DNA of 51,555 nt from Porphyromonadaceae bacterium UBA7042 (GCA_002494015.1 DLAR01000104.1:1-51555), one strand, 5' to 3'. Numbered from the stretch's first letter, positions 41,246 through 50,488 are shown. Numbers and translations are program-made. The notes: a model not told the origin generated them from the letters alone.

Positions 41246-44116
41246 CTATTTTTTAACGACTTTCAGCGAGTGACAGCAATCGACATCAACAATGTAGAAC
41301 CCGGCAACCGGCACATTAAACTCAGCCGTGCCTGAAACGACAGTTGCGCGGTCAATCAGATGCCCGGCGATGTCATATAGGGTGGCAACCCGTCCTGAAG
41401 GTGCTGAAACCTTAACTATATTGCCTGAGACAGTCACAGTCAGAGACTCGCTGTCAGCACCGACACTGCCGACTCCCGACAGCCATGCCATGACGACAGA
41501 CACCTCGCGCGACTGCTGAGAAATGACATCACCGTTGCTTGCCTTGACGGTATAGTAGTAGGTCTCCCCCGGTTCAAGTCCGCCGACTTTCAATTCGGTT
41601 TCGTTACCGACGCTGAGTGATTCCATTCCGGGGAGATAGACGGCCACCTTGTCACCGCCGTGCTTTATCACAACGTCGTCAATGGCAAGAGCGCCGGCGC
41701 CGGCGCGGTCAAAGACTATGCGCACCGCCCTGACCCCTTCGGGGAACTCGTCGAAAGCGACAGTGCCGCTGCCTTGTGATTTTCCGGCAGGGAACGAGGT
41801 GACTCTTTCCCATGTATCGTCACCCATGAGACCATATACGGAGATGCTGCATTCATCTGTCGTATTGCTGCCGCGCCGCCACAACGAGATACCTGACACG
41901 TTGTCGTCATAAACGCATGTCTGCAAATAATCTCCGTTGGCACCCATTCGCAGCGACGGCACAGCCTCGCCCGAATAGGCATTCATCGTATATGTGGAAT
42001 TGGTGGTTGTCTTCCATCCGTCGGGAATTTCCGCTATACCGCCTGTAAAGTCGCATACTTCGATATGAGGCTCTCCCGGCACCTTGGTATAGACATTTAC
42101 AAAATATTCAACGGCCCCTTCAAGAGGCTCCCACGACGCGACAAAAGAGTCGGTAGTCACACGGGTGGCATCATAAACCTCGGGGGCAACCTCTGCAAAA
42201 GTCAATTCAAGAGTTGTCACACAGACTTCGACAGAAACCTCTCCGGTTCCGGCTCGGTTATAAGCCTCGACCATGCAGCCATACGAAGTCTCGGGTTTCA
42301 AGCCGGTTACTTTTACCGATATGGCGGTTCCTGCATCGAAAGCGTTCCATGCGGGAACGTCGTTGCGATTGTCTCCGTCAAGCTCCACAACTGTCACCTT
42401 ATAGCCAATCGCGCCGGCAACCTTGTCCCATGACAGGGTGAAACCGGAAGATGTCACATTTTCAGGCGCGTGAACCATCACTTGTCCGGGGATCGACGCG
42501 CCCCCGTCTACATCAAAGGTTATCAACCCGTCGGCACTCTCGGCGATGCCGGTTATAGGAAGTCCGAGGCGGGTATTGTTCCATGTCCTCATCGAGGGGG
42601 AAGTGTCGTCGGTGAACGATGTCTTTCCCGCAGTCCCGGGGAAGGCATCACCGGCGCGCGAGCCTTCCGTGCGGCTGCCGTCGGCCTCCTCTATATCGAC
42701 ATACTGATGAGAAGAAGAATTGTTGACGGTGTTGTTTTCCCATATTGACTCATTGTAGTCAACGTGCCATATCAACATGCCGTGGCCGGGAATATATTTG
42801 TCCCATCCTTCCTGCTGCCTGTTTTCAAGGAGGAAAAATTCATTTTTCTGAGAGGTAGGGATTATGCAAGCCTTGTTGGTTCCGATTTTTTCCAGCGTGA
42901 TTGTCACGGGACCGTCAATCACTTCGGGTTGCATCCAGCCGAGCGCATATCTCTCAAACGCACCATAGAGCGGCGGTGTACAACCGTCATTGTTGTAGGG
43001 GCCATAGTCGAGCGCGCTCCATGCGCCGGGGGTAAATGCATTGGAATAGGATGTGGCATAAAGGTCAGGGAGCCCCATCACATGACTGAACTCATGCACG
43101 AATGTCCCCACGCCGTCAGGACGGCCTGTCAGACCGCTGATCTGCCATTCGTTGGAGCAGGCGTAACGGTCGAGTCTCACCCCGTCATACATATAGGGGT
43201 AGGATGTGGCCTTTGTTATATCCCAAGAGTGCGGCCACACCGAGTTGGACGATCCACCCGATGCTTCGCCCTGACCGGCATAAAAGACAAACACATTGTC
43301 GATATATCCGTCACCATCGCGGTCATATTCCGAAAAATCGACTTCGTCATCCAGCTGCGCACATGCCTCGATAATCATTTCTTCAGGCCGCATGTCATTG
43401 CCATAGTAGTCATTGCCACCGTAGTAGGCCATCGGATGAGAAAGAGTTATGGGCCCGTAGAGGTCAAACTGAGGCTTGAACTTTCCGCCGGAGCACTCGA
43501 TAAAGAAGTCTCTCGCACTGCCGGTGCCGCCGTAGTCGCTGAAATTTTCCTCGTTTAGCATCCGTGAGAAATAGTCGCCGGGGTCAGCAATCTGAAACTT
43601 CACATCGGTATACTCCACAAGAATCACAATTGCACGTTGCTCGCCGATCGAGGGGAAAGATGTGCCGGGGAAAAGTCCGGGGCCCGCAGTAATCCCTTCT
43701 CCCGACTCGCGCATCGGCGCGGCGCGGCGCGGTGATGCAGCTCGACGAGCGCGGGCTTTGACGGCCCGCTTTTCAAGAGCGGGAAAGACACGGGTCATGT
43801 CCACGCTTTTAAGGAAAGAAGCCTCGGCTGCCGTGCGGAGAGACGCGTCCCGCGCCATAAACTCGCTACGCACGACGGCCCCCGAGGTGTCCACATCTCC
43901 GTAGTAAAACGTATCGTCAACATTGACAAGCAGATAGCCGTCTTCACTCAAATAGTAATGATTATACTCGTCACCGACGAGACGCACGGAAATTTCCGTT
44001 CCGTCAGGTTGCATGACAGTAAATAATCCGGGACGCGCCGGGACAGCCATAGCGTCCATGCTGCATAATGTAATGATTCCGGCCGACAATGCGCCGATAA
44101 TTGAAGTTTTTTTCAT
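41246..44116 (-). CDS. Secreted M6 family metalloprotease with T9SS-like C-terminal tail
   Basis: The protein has 956 residues. After a signal peptide there is a propeptide-like region (about 25-125) ending in an Arg/Ala-rich stretch (KARARRAASPRRAAP) that could be a processing site. The M6 catalytic domain (about 150-440) has HEFSH (His341, Glu342, His345) followed by GLPDLY, as in immune-inhibitor-A-type proteases. Fibronectin-III-like domains (about 555-645 and 650-870) follow, and a C-terminal sorting-like domain (ATLYDIAGHLIDRATV, then GFYIVDVD) suggests export by the type IX system. It would degrade extracellular proteins. It leads a two-gene operon with a good predicted promoter and shares the tail type with the downstream protein. 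Confidence 0.93.
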   Translation of the reverse strand: MKKTSIIGALSAGIITLCSMDAMAVPARPGLFTVMQPDGTEISVRLVGDEYNHYYLSEDGYLLVNVDDTFYYGDVDTSGAVVRSEFMARDASLRTAAEASFLKSVDMTRVFPALEKRAVKARARRAASPRRAAPMRESGEGITAGPGLFPGTSFPSIGEQRAIVILVEYTDVKFQIADPGDYFSRMLNEENFSDYGGTGSARDFFIECSGGKFKPQFDLYGPITLSHPMAYYGGNDYYGNDMRPEEMIIEACAQLDDEVDFSEYDRDGDGYIDNVFVFYAGQGEASGGSSNSVWPHSWDITKATSYPYMYDGVRLDRYACSNEWQISGLTGRPDGVGTFVHEFSHVMGLPDLYATSYSNAFTPGAWSALDYGPYNNDGCTPPLYGAFERYALGWMQPEVIDGPVTITLEKIGTNKACIIPTSQKNEFFLLENRQQEGWDKYIPGHGMLIWHVDYNESIWENNTVNNSSSHQYVDIEEADGSRTEGSRAGDAFPGTAGKTSFTDDTSPSMRTWNNTRLGLPITGIAESADGLITFDVDGGASIPGQVMVHAPENVTSSGFTLSWDKVAGAIGYKVTVVELDGDNRNDVPAWNAFDAGTAISVKVTGLKPETSYGCMVEAYNRAGTGEVSVEVCVTTLELTFAEVAPEVYDATRVTTDSFVASWEPLEGAVEYFVNVYTKVPGEPHIEVCDFTGGIAEIPDGWKTTTNSTYTMNAYSGEAVPSLRMGANGDYLQTCVYDDNVSGISLWRRGSNTTDECSISVYGLMGDDTWERVTSFPAGKSQGSGTVAFDEFPEGVRAVRIVFDRAGAGALAIDDVVIKHGGDKVAVYLPGMESLSVGNETELKVGGLEPGETYYYTVKASNGDVISQQSREVSVVMAWLSGVGSVGADSESLTVTVSGNIVKVSAPSGRVATLYDIAGHLIDRATVVSGTAEFNVPVAGFYIVDVDCCHSLKVVKK

Positions 44117-44154
44117 ATTTAAGGATGCTACTGAACAAGAGCCTTATCAATTCA

Positions 44155-44185
44155 CAAATGTACACACTTTTAAGACAACTGCAAA
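44155..44185 (-). promoter_or_regulatory. Predicted promoter of the M6 protease operon
   Basis: On the minus strand TTTG is followed after 19 bp by TACATTTG. Both boxes match the Bacteroidetes consensus exactly. The start site would lie about 30 nt upstream of the ATG at 44116. Confidence 0.7.
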
Positions 44186-44293
44186 ACTTTTGACAACAAA
44201 AAACAAGCGTATTCCGGCAGCAGCACTGTCAAAACCGCATCAACAATAACAAAACGAAATAAAGACAAAGCACCCCGAAACCGGAATCAGCAG

Positions 44294-45463
44294 TTATCTG
44301 TGTAAATCATAGAAATGCTTCGTAGAAAGAGTGGCGAGAGGAGTCGTGGCAATAGCACGGGTAATTATCCCGAGTGTGTCAGGCTGATAATAAGGATTGG
44401 CGGCATGACCGGCGCGATTGCGGCCTTCATCACTGAGGGCCAAGGCTATGGCAGATGCTATCTCGTCGGCTGAATCGCCGCAGTGGATGACGCTGTCAGA
44501 TGCCAGCCGTCCGCGCTGGCGCATACCGATGTCAACTGTCGGAATCCCCATTGACGGCACTTCGACAATGCCGCTCGACGAGTTTCCGACCACTGCGTCG
44601 ACACAGCGCAGGGCTGAAAGATAACGTAATTTGCCGAGCGAAGGGACAATCTTCACGCGGTGTGGGTTACGGTGGCCATAATCTTCTATCATCCCGATGA
44701 TTACGCGACCGCGGGCATCATTGTTAGGATACGTTATAACTACATGGGAGTCGGGGAAACGGTCAAGCGCGTCGAGTAACGCTCGGCAACGCTCGGCAGG
44801 GTCGGCATCATCGAGTGTGGCAGGATGATAGGTTACAAGCATTGATTCCGCAGGCAGTTCAAAACCAATCGAGACTTCAAGCTCGTCGCGCGACATCAAT
44901 GGCTCGTTAAGTATGTTGTAGACCCCTATCGCCCCGGTATTTATGACCCTTTCGGGGTTCTCTCCCATAGCGATTACACGCTGACGGTAAGGCTCGGTCG
45001 CCGTCAGGTGCAGAGAGGCCATCTTGGTAATGGCATGGCGGATAGAATCATCCACCGCCCCTTCGGAAATCTCACCGCCTGCAATATGCACGATGGGAAC
45101 GCGCATCATCAAGGCTGCCGATGCCGTGGCAAGCATTTCAAAACGGTCACCGAGAATTACCAGCAAGTCGGGACGCAGCCTGTCAAGAGCCTCGGCCATC
45201 CCTTCCATGCAGCGCGCCATCATCCCGACGGTAGCAACAGTGGAAGCATCGGCCTCGTTGATTTTCATGTCGACCATCGCGGCAGGGGTGAACCCGTCGG
45301 CAATGATTTCATCGACAGTGTTGCCATAGCGCGGCGACAGATGCATGTTAGTAGCGATTACCATCACCTGACAGTCGGGCCGCGCGTCGAGCGCGCGGGC
45401 AATTCCGCTGAGAAGTCCCCAGTCGGCCCTTGTCCCTGTCGCAATCGCTATCCGTCTCATCAA
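44294..45463 (-). CDS. neuC: UDP-N-acetylglucosamine 2-epimerase, hydrolysing type (NeuC/LegG-like)
   Basis: The protein has 389 residues. It has the two-domain GT-B-like fold of UDP-GlcNAc 2-epimerases: GTRADWGLL at the N-terminus, DLLVILGDRFEML, HIAGGEISEGAVDDSIRHA and VVGNSSSGIVEVPSMGIPTVDIG near the C-terminus. The last segments are typical of the hydrolysing subgroup that releases ManNAc (or a related sugar) for nonulosonic-acid synthesis. No neuA, neuB or other nonulosonate gene is in the window. It overlaps the yggS-like gene by 4 bp (ATGA), so it is the last gene of the DUF4494-yggS-neuC operon. The exact substrate cannot be set from sequence alone. Confidence 0.9.
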   Translation of the reverse strand: MMRRIAIATGTRADWGLLSGIARALDARPDCQVMVIATNMHLSPRYGNTVDEIIADGFTPAAMVDMKINEADASTVATVGMMARCMEGMAEALDRLRPDLLVILGDRFEMLATASAALMMRVPIVHIAGGEISEGAVDDSIRHAITKMASLHLTATEPYRQRVIAMGENPERVINTGAIGVYNILNEPLMSRDELEVSIGFELPAESMLVTYHPATLDDADPAERCRALLDALDRFPDSHVVITYPNNDARGRVIIGMIEDYGHRNPHRVKIVPSLGKLRYLSALRCVDAVVGNSSSGIVEVPSMGIPTVDIGMRQRGRLASDSVIHCGDSADEIASAIALALSDEGRNRAGHAANPYYQPDTLGIITRAIATTPLATLSTKHFYDLHR

Positions 45464-46131
45464 TATTCCCTTTCACCAAATATCGCTGTGCCGATGCGCA
45501 CCATCGTCGAGCCGTGGGAGACTGCGAGAGGCCAGTCATGGCTCATGCCCATACTGATTTCACGGAATGACTCCCGGCCGCACATAGGCCCGGCGGCAAG
45601 AGCGTCAAAGGCATTTTTTATATCGGCAAAATCCTGCGCGATGCGCTCATCATCATCGACATTGGATGCCATTCCCATCACGCCGACAATCTCAATCCCG
45701 GGAAGCGAGTCGACAAGGGCAGGAGAAACAAGCCCGAGTAATTCGTCGGGAGTAAAGCCAAACTTAGTCTCCTCCTTGGCAACATGGAGCTGCAACAGGA
45801 CTTTCACCCGTCGGCCGATACGCTGCGCCTCGCTGTCGACGAGCCTCAACAGACGCTCGGAGTCAATGCTGTGGATGAGGTCGACATGAGGGACGACGGC
45901 GCGAACCTTGTTGGTCTGCAGATGCCCGATAAAATGCCACCTTATGTCGCCGGGCAAGGCTCCGGCCTTGGCAACAAGCTCGTTGACGCGGCTTTCGCCA
46001 AACACGCGCTGCCCGGCGTCATAGGCTTCGCGCAACGCCTCGGCAGGATGGAACTTGGACACAGCCACGAGTTCCACCCCGTGGGGCACTGCCGCCCTGA
46101 CGCGACAAAGATTTTCAGCAATCGGGGACAT
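45460..46131 (-). CDS. YggS-family pyridoxal-phosphate-binding protein (PLP homeostasis)
   Basis: The protein has 223 residues, the usual YggS/PLPBP length. The PLP-attaching lysine is Lys26 in LVAVSKFHP. Other family blocks are FGESRVNELVAKA, DIRWHFIGHLQTNK, the phosphate-binding ISMGMSHDWPLAV and the C-terminal VRIGTAIFG. These proteins bind PLP without known catalysis and help control PLP and amino-acid pools. It is 13 bp downstream of the DUF4494 gene and overlaps neuC by 4 bp. The DUF4494-yggS pair is, as I recall, common in Bacteroidales. Confidence 0.95.
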   Translation of the reverse strand: MSPIAENLCRVRAAVPHGVELVAVSKFHPAEALREAYDAGQRVFGESRVNELVAKAGALPGDIRWHFIGHLQTNKVRAVVPHVDLIHSIDSERLLRLVDSEAQRIGRRVKVLLQLHVAKEETKFGFTPDELLGLVSPALVDSLPGIEIVGVMGMASNVDDDERIAQDFADIKNAFDALAAGPMCGRESFREISMGMSHDWPLAVSHGSTMVRIGTAIFGEREY

Positions 46132-46144
46132 CGGTCAAATATTA

Positions 46145-46600
46145 TTATTCCTCAGACTTGGGTGTTGTACCGCCAAGTTTCGCATCATAGACATCCATGA
46201 TGGGGGTCTCGCTTATGGAGACGATTTCAAAGTCGGCCATAGTACCCTTCATTCCTTCCATGAAGTTGTCATAGGCGCCCTTGAAATCACCGGCAGCAAC
46301 GAGAATCTGCGAGACAGATTTTTTCTCGGCGGCAGTCTTTTCATCGATTGTGATAAAGGCCACTTTGACAAGATACCAACGGTCGGCGGAGTCATCGCGG
46401 AAAATTTCAGAAATCTTGGTGCGCTTTACAGCCGAAACTGAAAATTCGCCCGAAATAAAGGGAGTCTGTTCTTCGGTAATACGGGCCTCGGCCTCGGTAA
46501 AAGACAGGGCATCGACCATATAAGGCTCGGTCACCTTCTTTACCACACCGTTTTCCATCATCTTATCATAACGCACTTTACATTCAAACCAGTTTGCCAT
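46145..46600 (-). CDS. DUF4494 family protein
   Basis: The protein has 151 residues, small and soluble without a signal peptide. The N-terminal block WFECKVRYDKMMENGVVKKV followed by EPYMVDALSFTEAEARI is characteristic of the Bacteroidetes DUF4494 family. Its function is not known to me. Charged residues are spread evenly and no catalytic motif stands out. It is the first gene of an operon with yggS and neuC, behind a predicted promoter at 46677-46707. Confidence 0.88.
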   Translation of the reverse strand: MANWFECKVRYDKMMENGVVKKVTEPYMVDALSFTEAEARITEEQTPFISGEFSVSAVKRTKISEIFRDDSADRWYLVKVAFITIDEKTAAEKKSVSQILVAAGDFKGAYDNFMEGMKGTMADFEIVSISETPIMDVYDAKLGGTTPKSEE

Positions 46601-46676
46601 TTTCTTCTATACGTTTAAAAGAGTGTAACAAATTTCACAACCGTCCCGGCATAACAACATCGCCGAAACGGAGTCA

Positions 46677-46707
46677 CAAAGTTACGCCAAATTCTCCATT
46701 TGAAAAA
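46677..46707 (-). promoter_or_regulatory. Predicted promoter of the DUF4494-yggS-neuC operon
   Basis: On the minus strand TTTT (near-match to TTTG) is followed after 19 bp by TAACTTTG, an exact -7 consensus match. The predicted leader is about 70 nt. Confidence 0.55.
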
Positions 46708-46755
46708 ATTAAAATTGATTATCGGAAAATCACAGCCAGATATCGGGAACAATAC

Positions 46756-47382
46756 CTATCGGTTCATTTCCATGAGGACGAGGGGGGACTCGGGGCCCAT
46801 GTTGAAAATGAGGTCGAGGATTGAGAGTGAGGGGATGAATCCCATCTGCAGGGCGCGCACCTGATAATAAGGCACGGCGGGGAGGGCGGGGAGGGCGCGA
46901 CGGAAGTCATCGGCCTCGCTGCAAGCAGTGGAAGCCGGGGATATGCCGAGGATGTCGCGGATTATGTTGTCGAGGGCGGCATCAAGGTCGGCTATCGTCT
47001 CGCAACCGTCATCGGGGCGCGGAGAGAAAAACGGCAGAAAACGGTCAATGTAAAATTCAAAAAACGGGGTGCGTCCATAGGCACTTTCGAGTGCGACGCG
47101 GTGGACATCCCACCAGTGTCCGTGGGTCGAGACCCGGATTTCGTCCCAACGCGTACCGGATGTTTTCTCAGGTTTGGCAATCGGGACTGTGAGGGTCAAC
47201 GGGCCGCGGGTGTCGGCAATCGTGGTGCGATGCACGGCTTTCTGCCGCTTGTCAAATCTCATCGCATAGTCAACCACAGCGTTGCCATAGCGGGCCATGA
47301 GGGCATAGTAACCGATATCGCCGCAATATCGCGGCGGCAGCAGCACGGCTCTATCAGGGTATAGGACAAGCGGAGAAGCCAT
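46756..47382 (-). CDS. WbqC family protein
   Basis: The protein has 208 residues without a signal peptide. The N-terminal PPRYCGDIGYYALMARYG, the block RTTIADTRGPLTLTVPI and HWWDVHRVALESAYGRTPFFEFY are typical of the WbqC-like family. Some members are linked to polysaccharide or sugar modification, but the biochemical role is uncertain. It is 8 bp downstream of the signal peptidase gene, and the order dapB-lepB-wbqC is familiar in Bacteroidetes. A loosely conserved stretch around 140-165 looks like a flexible insert. Confidence 0.85.
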   Translation of the reverse strand: MASPLVLYPDRAVLLPPRYCGDIGYYALMARYGNAVVDYAMRFDKRQKAVHRTTIADTRGPLTLTVPIAKPEKTSGTRWDEIRVSTHGHWWDVHRVALESAYGRTPFFEFYIDRFLPFFSPRPDDGCETIADLDAALDNIIRDILGISPASTACSEADDFRRALPALPAVPYYQVRALQMGFIPSLSILDLIFNMGPESPLVLMEMNR

Positions 47383-47390
47383 CAGACGGG

Positions 47391-48887
47391 TTACTCGGCT
47401 GTTTCAAACTGTTTCTTGGAGGGATTGGCATCGCGCAATACGCGGTTCCATCTAAAGCCGCCGTTGAAAATCGAGCGGTCTTTGTCAAGCGACACGAGCA
47501 CCAACTCGGGACGGCCCACGATGTGATCCTCGGGCACGAGACCCCAGTAGCGGGAATCGAGCGAATTGTCGCGGTTGTCACCCATCATGAAGTAATAGTC
47601 CATCTTGAAGGTGTAGACATCGGCAGGCTTGCCGCCGATATAGACTGTGTCGCCGTCAAGATAGGCATCGGTGTTGCCCTCGTAGTTGCGGATAAGGCGG
47701 TTGTACCGTTTCCATGCCGCAGCGTTGAGCCTGAGTTTCGAGCCTTTGGCCGGAATCCAGATTTCGCCATAATCGGCACGGGTCCAGTTGTCGGCGACTC
47801 CGTCGGGATAAAGAAAATCACCTGTCTGCGCCGGCATTTTCATCACCTTGACCACGGCCGGATCAGATTCAAGTGCCTCGACCATAGCGGCAGTCAGCGG
47901 CGCCACATAGACGGGAGGCACGGTACCGTCAGGGTTAACCTGAAATCCGAGCGCGATGAGCCCGGGCACATCGGCCGCTGTAATCGGCACTTCGTGACGG
48001 TCATCTTTGCTGATTCCGAGTGCGTCCCAGCGTTCGGGAGTCATCGTGGTCTTGCCGTCGAGCTGGAAATAGTGGTTAAACTGTGCATATTCCGGCTGAG
48101 GGAGAGCCTCGCCATTGATGTAAATCACCCCGTCGACAATCTTCAACCGTTCACCGGGGAGGCCGACTGCACGCTTGACATAATTCTCGCGACGGTCTAC
48201 CGGACGATAGATAATGTCGCCGAATGTCTGAGGATTGGCCCGAAGTCCTTCACGGCCATACAACTTGACAAGGGTATAGTAGTCAGGGTTCTGAACCTTG
48301 GTAGCCACCGTGTCGCCCGCAGGGAAGTTAAACACTACAATATCTCCGCGCTCCACATTGCCGAGACCGGAGAGGCGATGATATTTCCATTGCGGAGTTT
48401 CGAGATAACTCTTGGTATTCAATATGGGGAAAGTGTTCTGAACGAGGGGGAAATGAACAGGAGTGTTGGGAACGCGCGGGCCATAGGCCATCTTGTTGAC
48501 CCACAGGTAGTCGCCCACGAGCAGCGATTTTTCAAGCGACGAGGATGGAATCTGATAGTTCTGCCCGATGAAGGTGAAGACGAAGTAAACGAGTATCAAC
48601 GCGTAGACAATCGCATCGACCCAGCTCATGACACCGCGCACGGCTGCATTTTGGGACTTCTTCCACCATGTAAAGGGGATATAGCCGGTGATGTAGATGT
48701 CGAATAGGAGGAACCACCACAAGGCGACCCACCAGTTTCCGAGCCAAGCAACCCAAAGGAAGAAGATGACCGACACGATGGAAAACCGTATCCAGCGGGT
48801 TTTCTTGTTTTCCTTTACACGGCGCACGAAGTCTTCGGCAAATGTAAGTTTTTTTTCGGATGCCGATATGTTGTTGCTTTCGGTCAT
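47391..48887 (-). CDS. lepB: Signal peptidase I
   Basis: The protein has 498 residues, long for the family but usual in Bacteroidetes, where an insert lies between the catalytic boxes. An N-terminal membrane anchor region (about 33-75 and 90-108) precedes the catalytic serine box IPSSSLEKSLLVGDYLWVNK, with catalytic Ser117; the residue after it is Leu where most enzymes have Met. The general base is Lys238 in YVKRAVGLPGE, and the C-terminal box is YYFMMGDNRDNSLDSRYWG. It cleaves signal peptides of exported proteins at the outer face of the inner membrane. It lies 3 bp after dapB and 8 bp before the WbqC gene, so all three are in one operon. Confidence 0.95.
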   Translation of the reverse strand: MTESNNISASEKKLTFAEDFVRRVKENKKTRWIRFSIVSVIFFLWVAWLGNWWVALWWFLLFDIYITGYIPFTWWKKSQNAAVRGVMSWVDAIVYALILVYFVFTFIGQNYQIPSSSLEKSLLVGDYLWVNKMAYGPRVPNTPVHFPLVQNTFPILNTKSYLETPQWKYHRLSGLGNVERGDIVVFNFPAGDTVATKVQNPDYYTLVKLYGREGLRANPQTFGDIIYRPVDRRENYVKRAVGLPGERLKIVDGVIYINGEALPQPEYAQFNHYFQLDGKTTMTPERWDALGISKDDRHEVPITAADVPGLIALGFQVNPDGTVPPVYVAPLTAAMVEALESDPAVVKVMKMPAQTGDFLYPDGVADNWTRADYGEIWIPAKGSKLRLNAAAWKRYNRLIRNYEGNTDAYLDGDTVYIGGKPADVYTFKMDYYFMMGDNRDNSLDSRYWGLVPEDHIVGRPELVLVSLDKDRSIFNGGFRWNRVLRDANPSKKQFETAE

Positions 48888-48890
48888 AGT

Positions 48891-49625
48891 TTAAATAATA
48901 TTTAGGTCAGAGAGCATCTGGTCAAGCGAGAGGATGCCTTTGCGGGACGCGGCCCACTCGGCAGCCATGACGGCTCCGAGGGCAAATCCCTCGCGCGACT
49001 TGGCGCTGTGGCTGATTGTAATTGTGTCGACGGGCGATGTCCACTCAATGGTGTGGATTCCGGGAACTTCGCCTCGGCGCTCACATTCGATCGGAAGCAC
49101 GTCGGCAGGTGCTGACGCAGGTGTGCATTCAGTCCATCGGTCGATGCGCTCCACGTTGTCAATCAGCCCTTCGGCAAGCGTGAGCGCGGTGCCGCTGGGA
49201 TGGTCGAGTTTGTGGATGTGGTGCACCTCGTCAAGCTGCGGACGGTATTGCGGGAGATTGTTCATGATGGCCGCGAGACGGCGGTTCAGTGCAAAAAGGA
49301 TGTTGACACCGATACTGAAATTGCTCGACGCAAGCAGCGTGCCTCCGGCCTCGGCAACAGCCTGTTCCACCTCGGCACGGCGCTCCCCCCACCCTGTCGA
49401 GCCACACACGACGGGGACACCGGCACGGGCGGCCTCGATAATGTTGGCCGGGGCGGTCGCGGGAGTCGTGAACTCGATGGCGACATCGGCCGAAGCGAAT
49501 GCCGGGCCGTGGATGTCGGCGACATTGTCAATATCTATTACGGCCACTATTTCGTGGCCGCGCTCACGCGCTATTTTTTCAATGGCATGGCCCATTTTGC
49601 CATAACCGATTAATGCGATTTTCAT
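48891..49625 (-). CDS. dapB: 4-hydroxy-tetrahydrodipicolinate reductase
   Basis: The protein has 244 residues. The N-terminal nucleotide-binding motif is ALIGYGKMGHAI; the substrate-side motif is EVHHIHKLDHPSGTAL, with the catalytic histidine pair and lysine of DapB, followed by the C-terminal SREGFALGAVMAAEW. It reduces the dipicolinate precursor with NAD(P)H in the route to meso-diaminopimelate and lysine, needed for peptidoglycan. It heads the dapB-lepB-wbqC group. I see no consensus promoter in the 100 bp upstream; a large perfect hairpin lies there instead. Confidence 0.95.
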   Translation of the reverse strand: MKIALIGYGKMGHAIEKIARERGHEIVAVIDIDNVADIHGPAFASADVAIEFTTPATAPANIIEAARAGVPVVCGSTGWGERRAEVEQAVAEAGGTLLASSNFSIGVNILFALNRRLAAIMNNLPQYRPQLDEVHHIHKLDHPSGTALTLAEGLIDNVERIDRWTECTPASAPADVLPIECERRGEVPGIHTIEWTSPVDTITISHSAKSREGFALGAVMAAEWAASRKGILSLDQMLSDLNII

Positions 49626-49652
49626 TTTCTAATCTACTTGTATTAAAACGAC

Positions 49653-49700
49653 CGACGACAATAAAAGAGCGGCCCGAGGCATCTCGTTTTATTGTCGTCG
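49653..49700 (-). terminator. Perfect 14-bp hairpin between the TPR gene and dapB
   Basis: CGACGACAATAAAA (49653-49666) and TTTTATTGTCGTCG (49687-49700) are perfect complements around a 20-base loop that has additional pairing potential (GAG/CTC). It lies 26 bp after the TPR stop codon and about 28 bp before the dapB ATG. The run after the stem on the minus strand is GTCGGTCGTTTTAATAC, only a weak T-run, so it may be a terminator, attenuator or RNA-processing site. Confidence 0.55.
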
Positions 49701-49725
49701 AGACTTATAAAATCAACAACGCGAA

Positions 49726-50415
49726 TCAAGCACCAGCCTGAGCTGCATTCTGAGCGCGTTTGAGATATTTCTTGAGGTCAATGCCCACCTCGGCTCCGTA
49801 GTTGGGATAGTCGCGGTCGATGAGTTCATAGACAGCAGCCTCGTTCTTGTAGTCCTTCAGCTCACGGTAAACAGTGGCCTCTTTGAGAAGGAATGCGGGA
49901 GTGTAGTGGGGATTGTTGTCAGAAATCTTGACAGCCTGCTTGAAACAGTCAAGTGCCTCGTTGTATTTCTTCAGATTGACGTAGCAGTCACCTTCGAGCG
50001 ACTTGCTTGACGCGCCGATGATAGATTCGCCGGCCGAGTAATCGTTGAGGTACTTGATGGCTTCCTCATATTTTTTGTCCTTGTAAAGGAGAATAGCTGC
50101 ATTGAGACGGGCGAGGTTGGCACCGTCGTAACCCTCGTTGGCGGCAACCTGCTGATACTTGGCAAGAGCGATTGAATCATTACCCATGAGCAACTCGATA
50201 TCGGCCTGACCGACAGCATTGTTGGCAGCATTCTTACCCGGCTCGCGCACAACGTAAACGTAAATGAGAATTACAGCGACAATCGCGGCAACTATGAGAC
50301 TTCCCCACAGGATGACGCGGGGGTTGTTCTGTACTTTTTCGCTGATACCGGTCAGAGTGTCGTTTACCTCGTCAATCGAGGTGTGTTCTGTTTCTTGGGG
50401 CTTGTTATTTGCCAT
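49726..50415 (-). CDS. Inner-membrane-anchored TPR protein (YfgM-like)
   Basis: The protein has 229 residues. A hydrophilic N-terminus of about 33 residues is followed by one transmembrane helix (about 35-55: LWGSLIVAAIVAVILIYVYV), with the rest on the periplasmic side. TPR-like helices follow: ALAKYQQVAANEGYD, YEEAIKYLNDYSAGE, YNEALDCFKQAVKIS and YKNEAAVYELIDRDYPNYG. The layout resembles YfgM-type proteins, which associate with the secretion translocon and chaperones; that link is by architecture only. It has its own predicted promoter at 50489-50520. Confidence 0.85.
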   Translation of the reverse strand: MANNKPQETEHTSIDEVNDTLTGISEKVQNNPRVILWGSLIVAAIVAVILIYVYVVREPGKNAANNAVGQADIELLMGNDSIALAKYQQVAANEGYDGANLARLNAAILLYKDKKYEEAIKYLNDYSAGESIIGASSKSLEGDCYVNLKKYNEALDCFKQAVKISDNNPHYTPAFLLKEATVYRELKDYKNEAAVYELIDRDYPNYGAEVGIDLKKYLKRAQNAAQAGA

Positions 50416-50488
50416 TTTTGTATGAGAGTGGTTATTTAGTTACTAACAATCAGAACAGCGCGCAATAATCGGGGCACATTCCGAATTG

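Noticed and set aside
47523..48707. 394-codon open frame opposite lepB
   Set aside because: It lies fully within the opposite strand of a well-supported signal peptidase gene.
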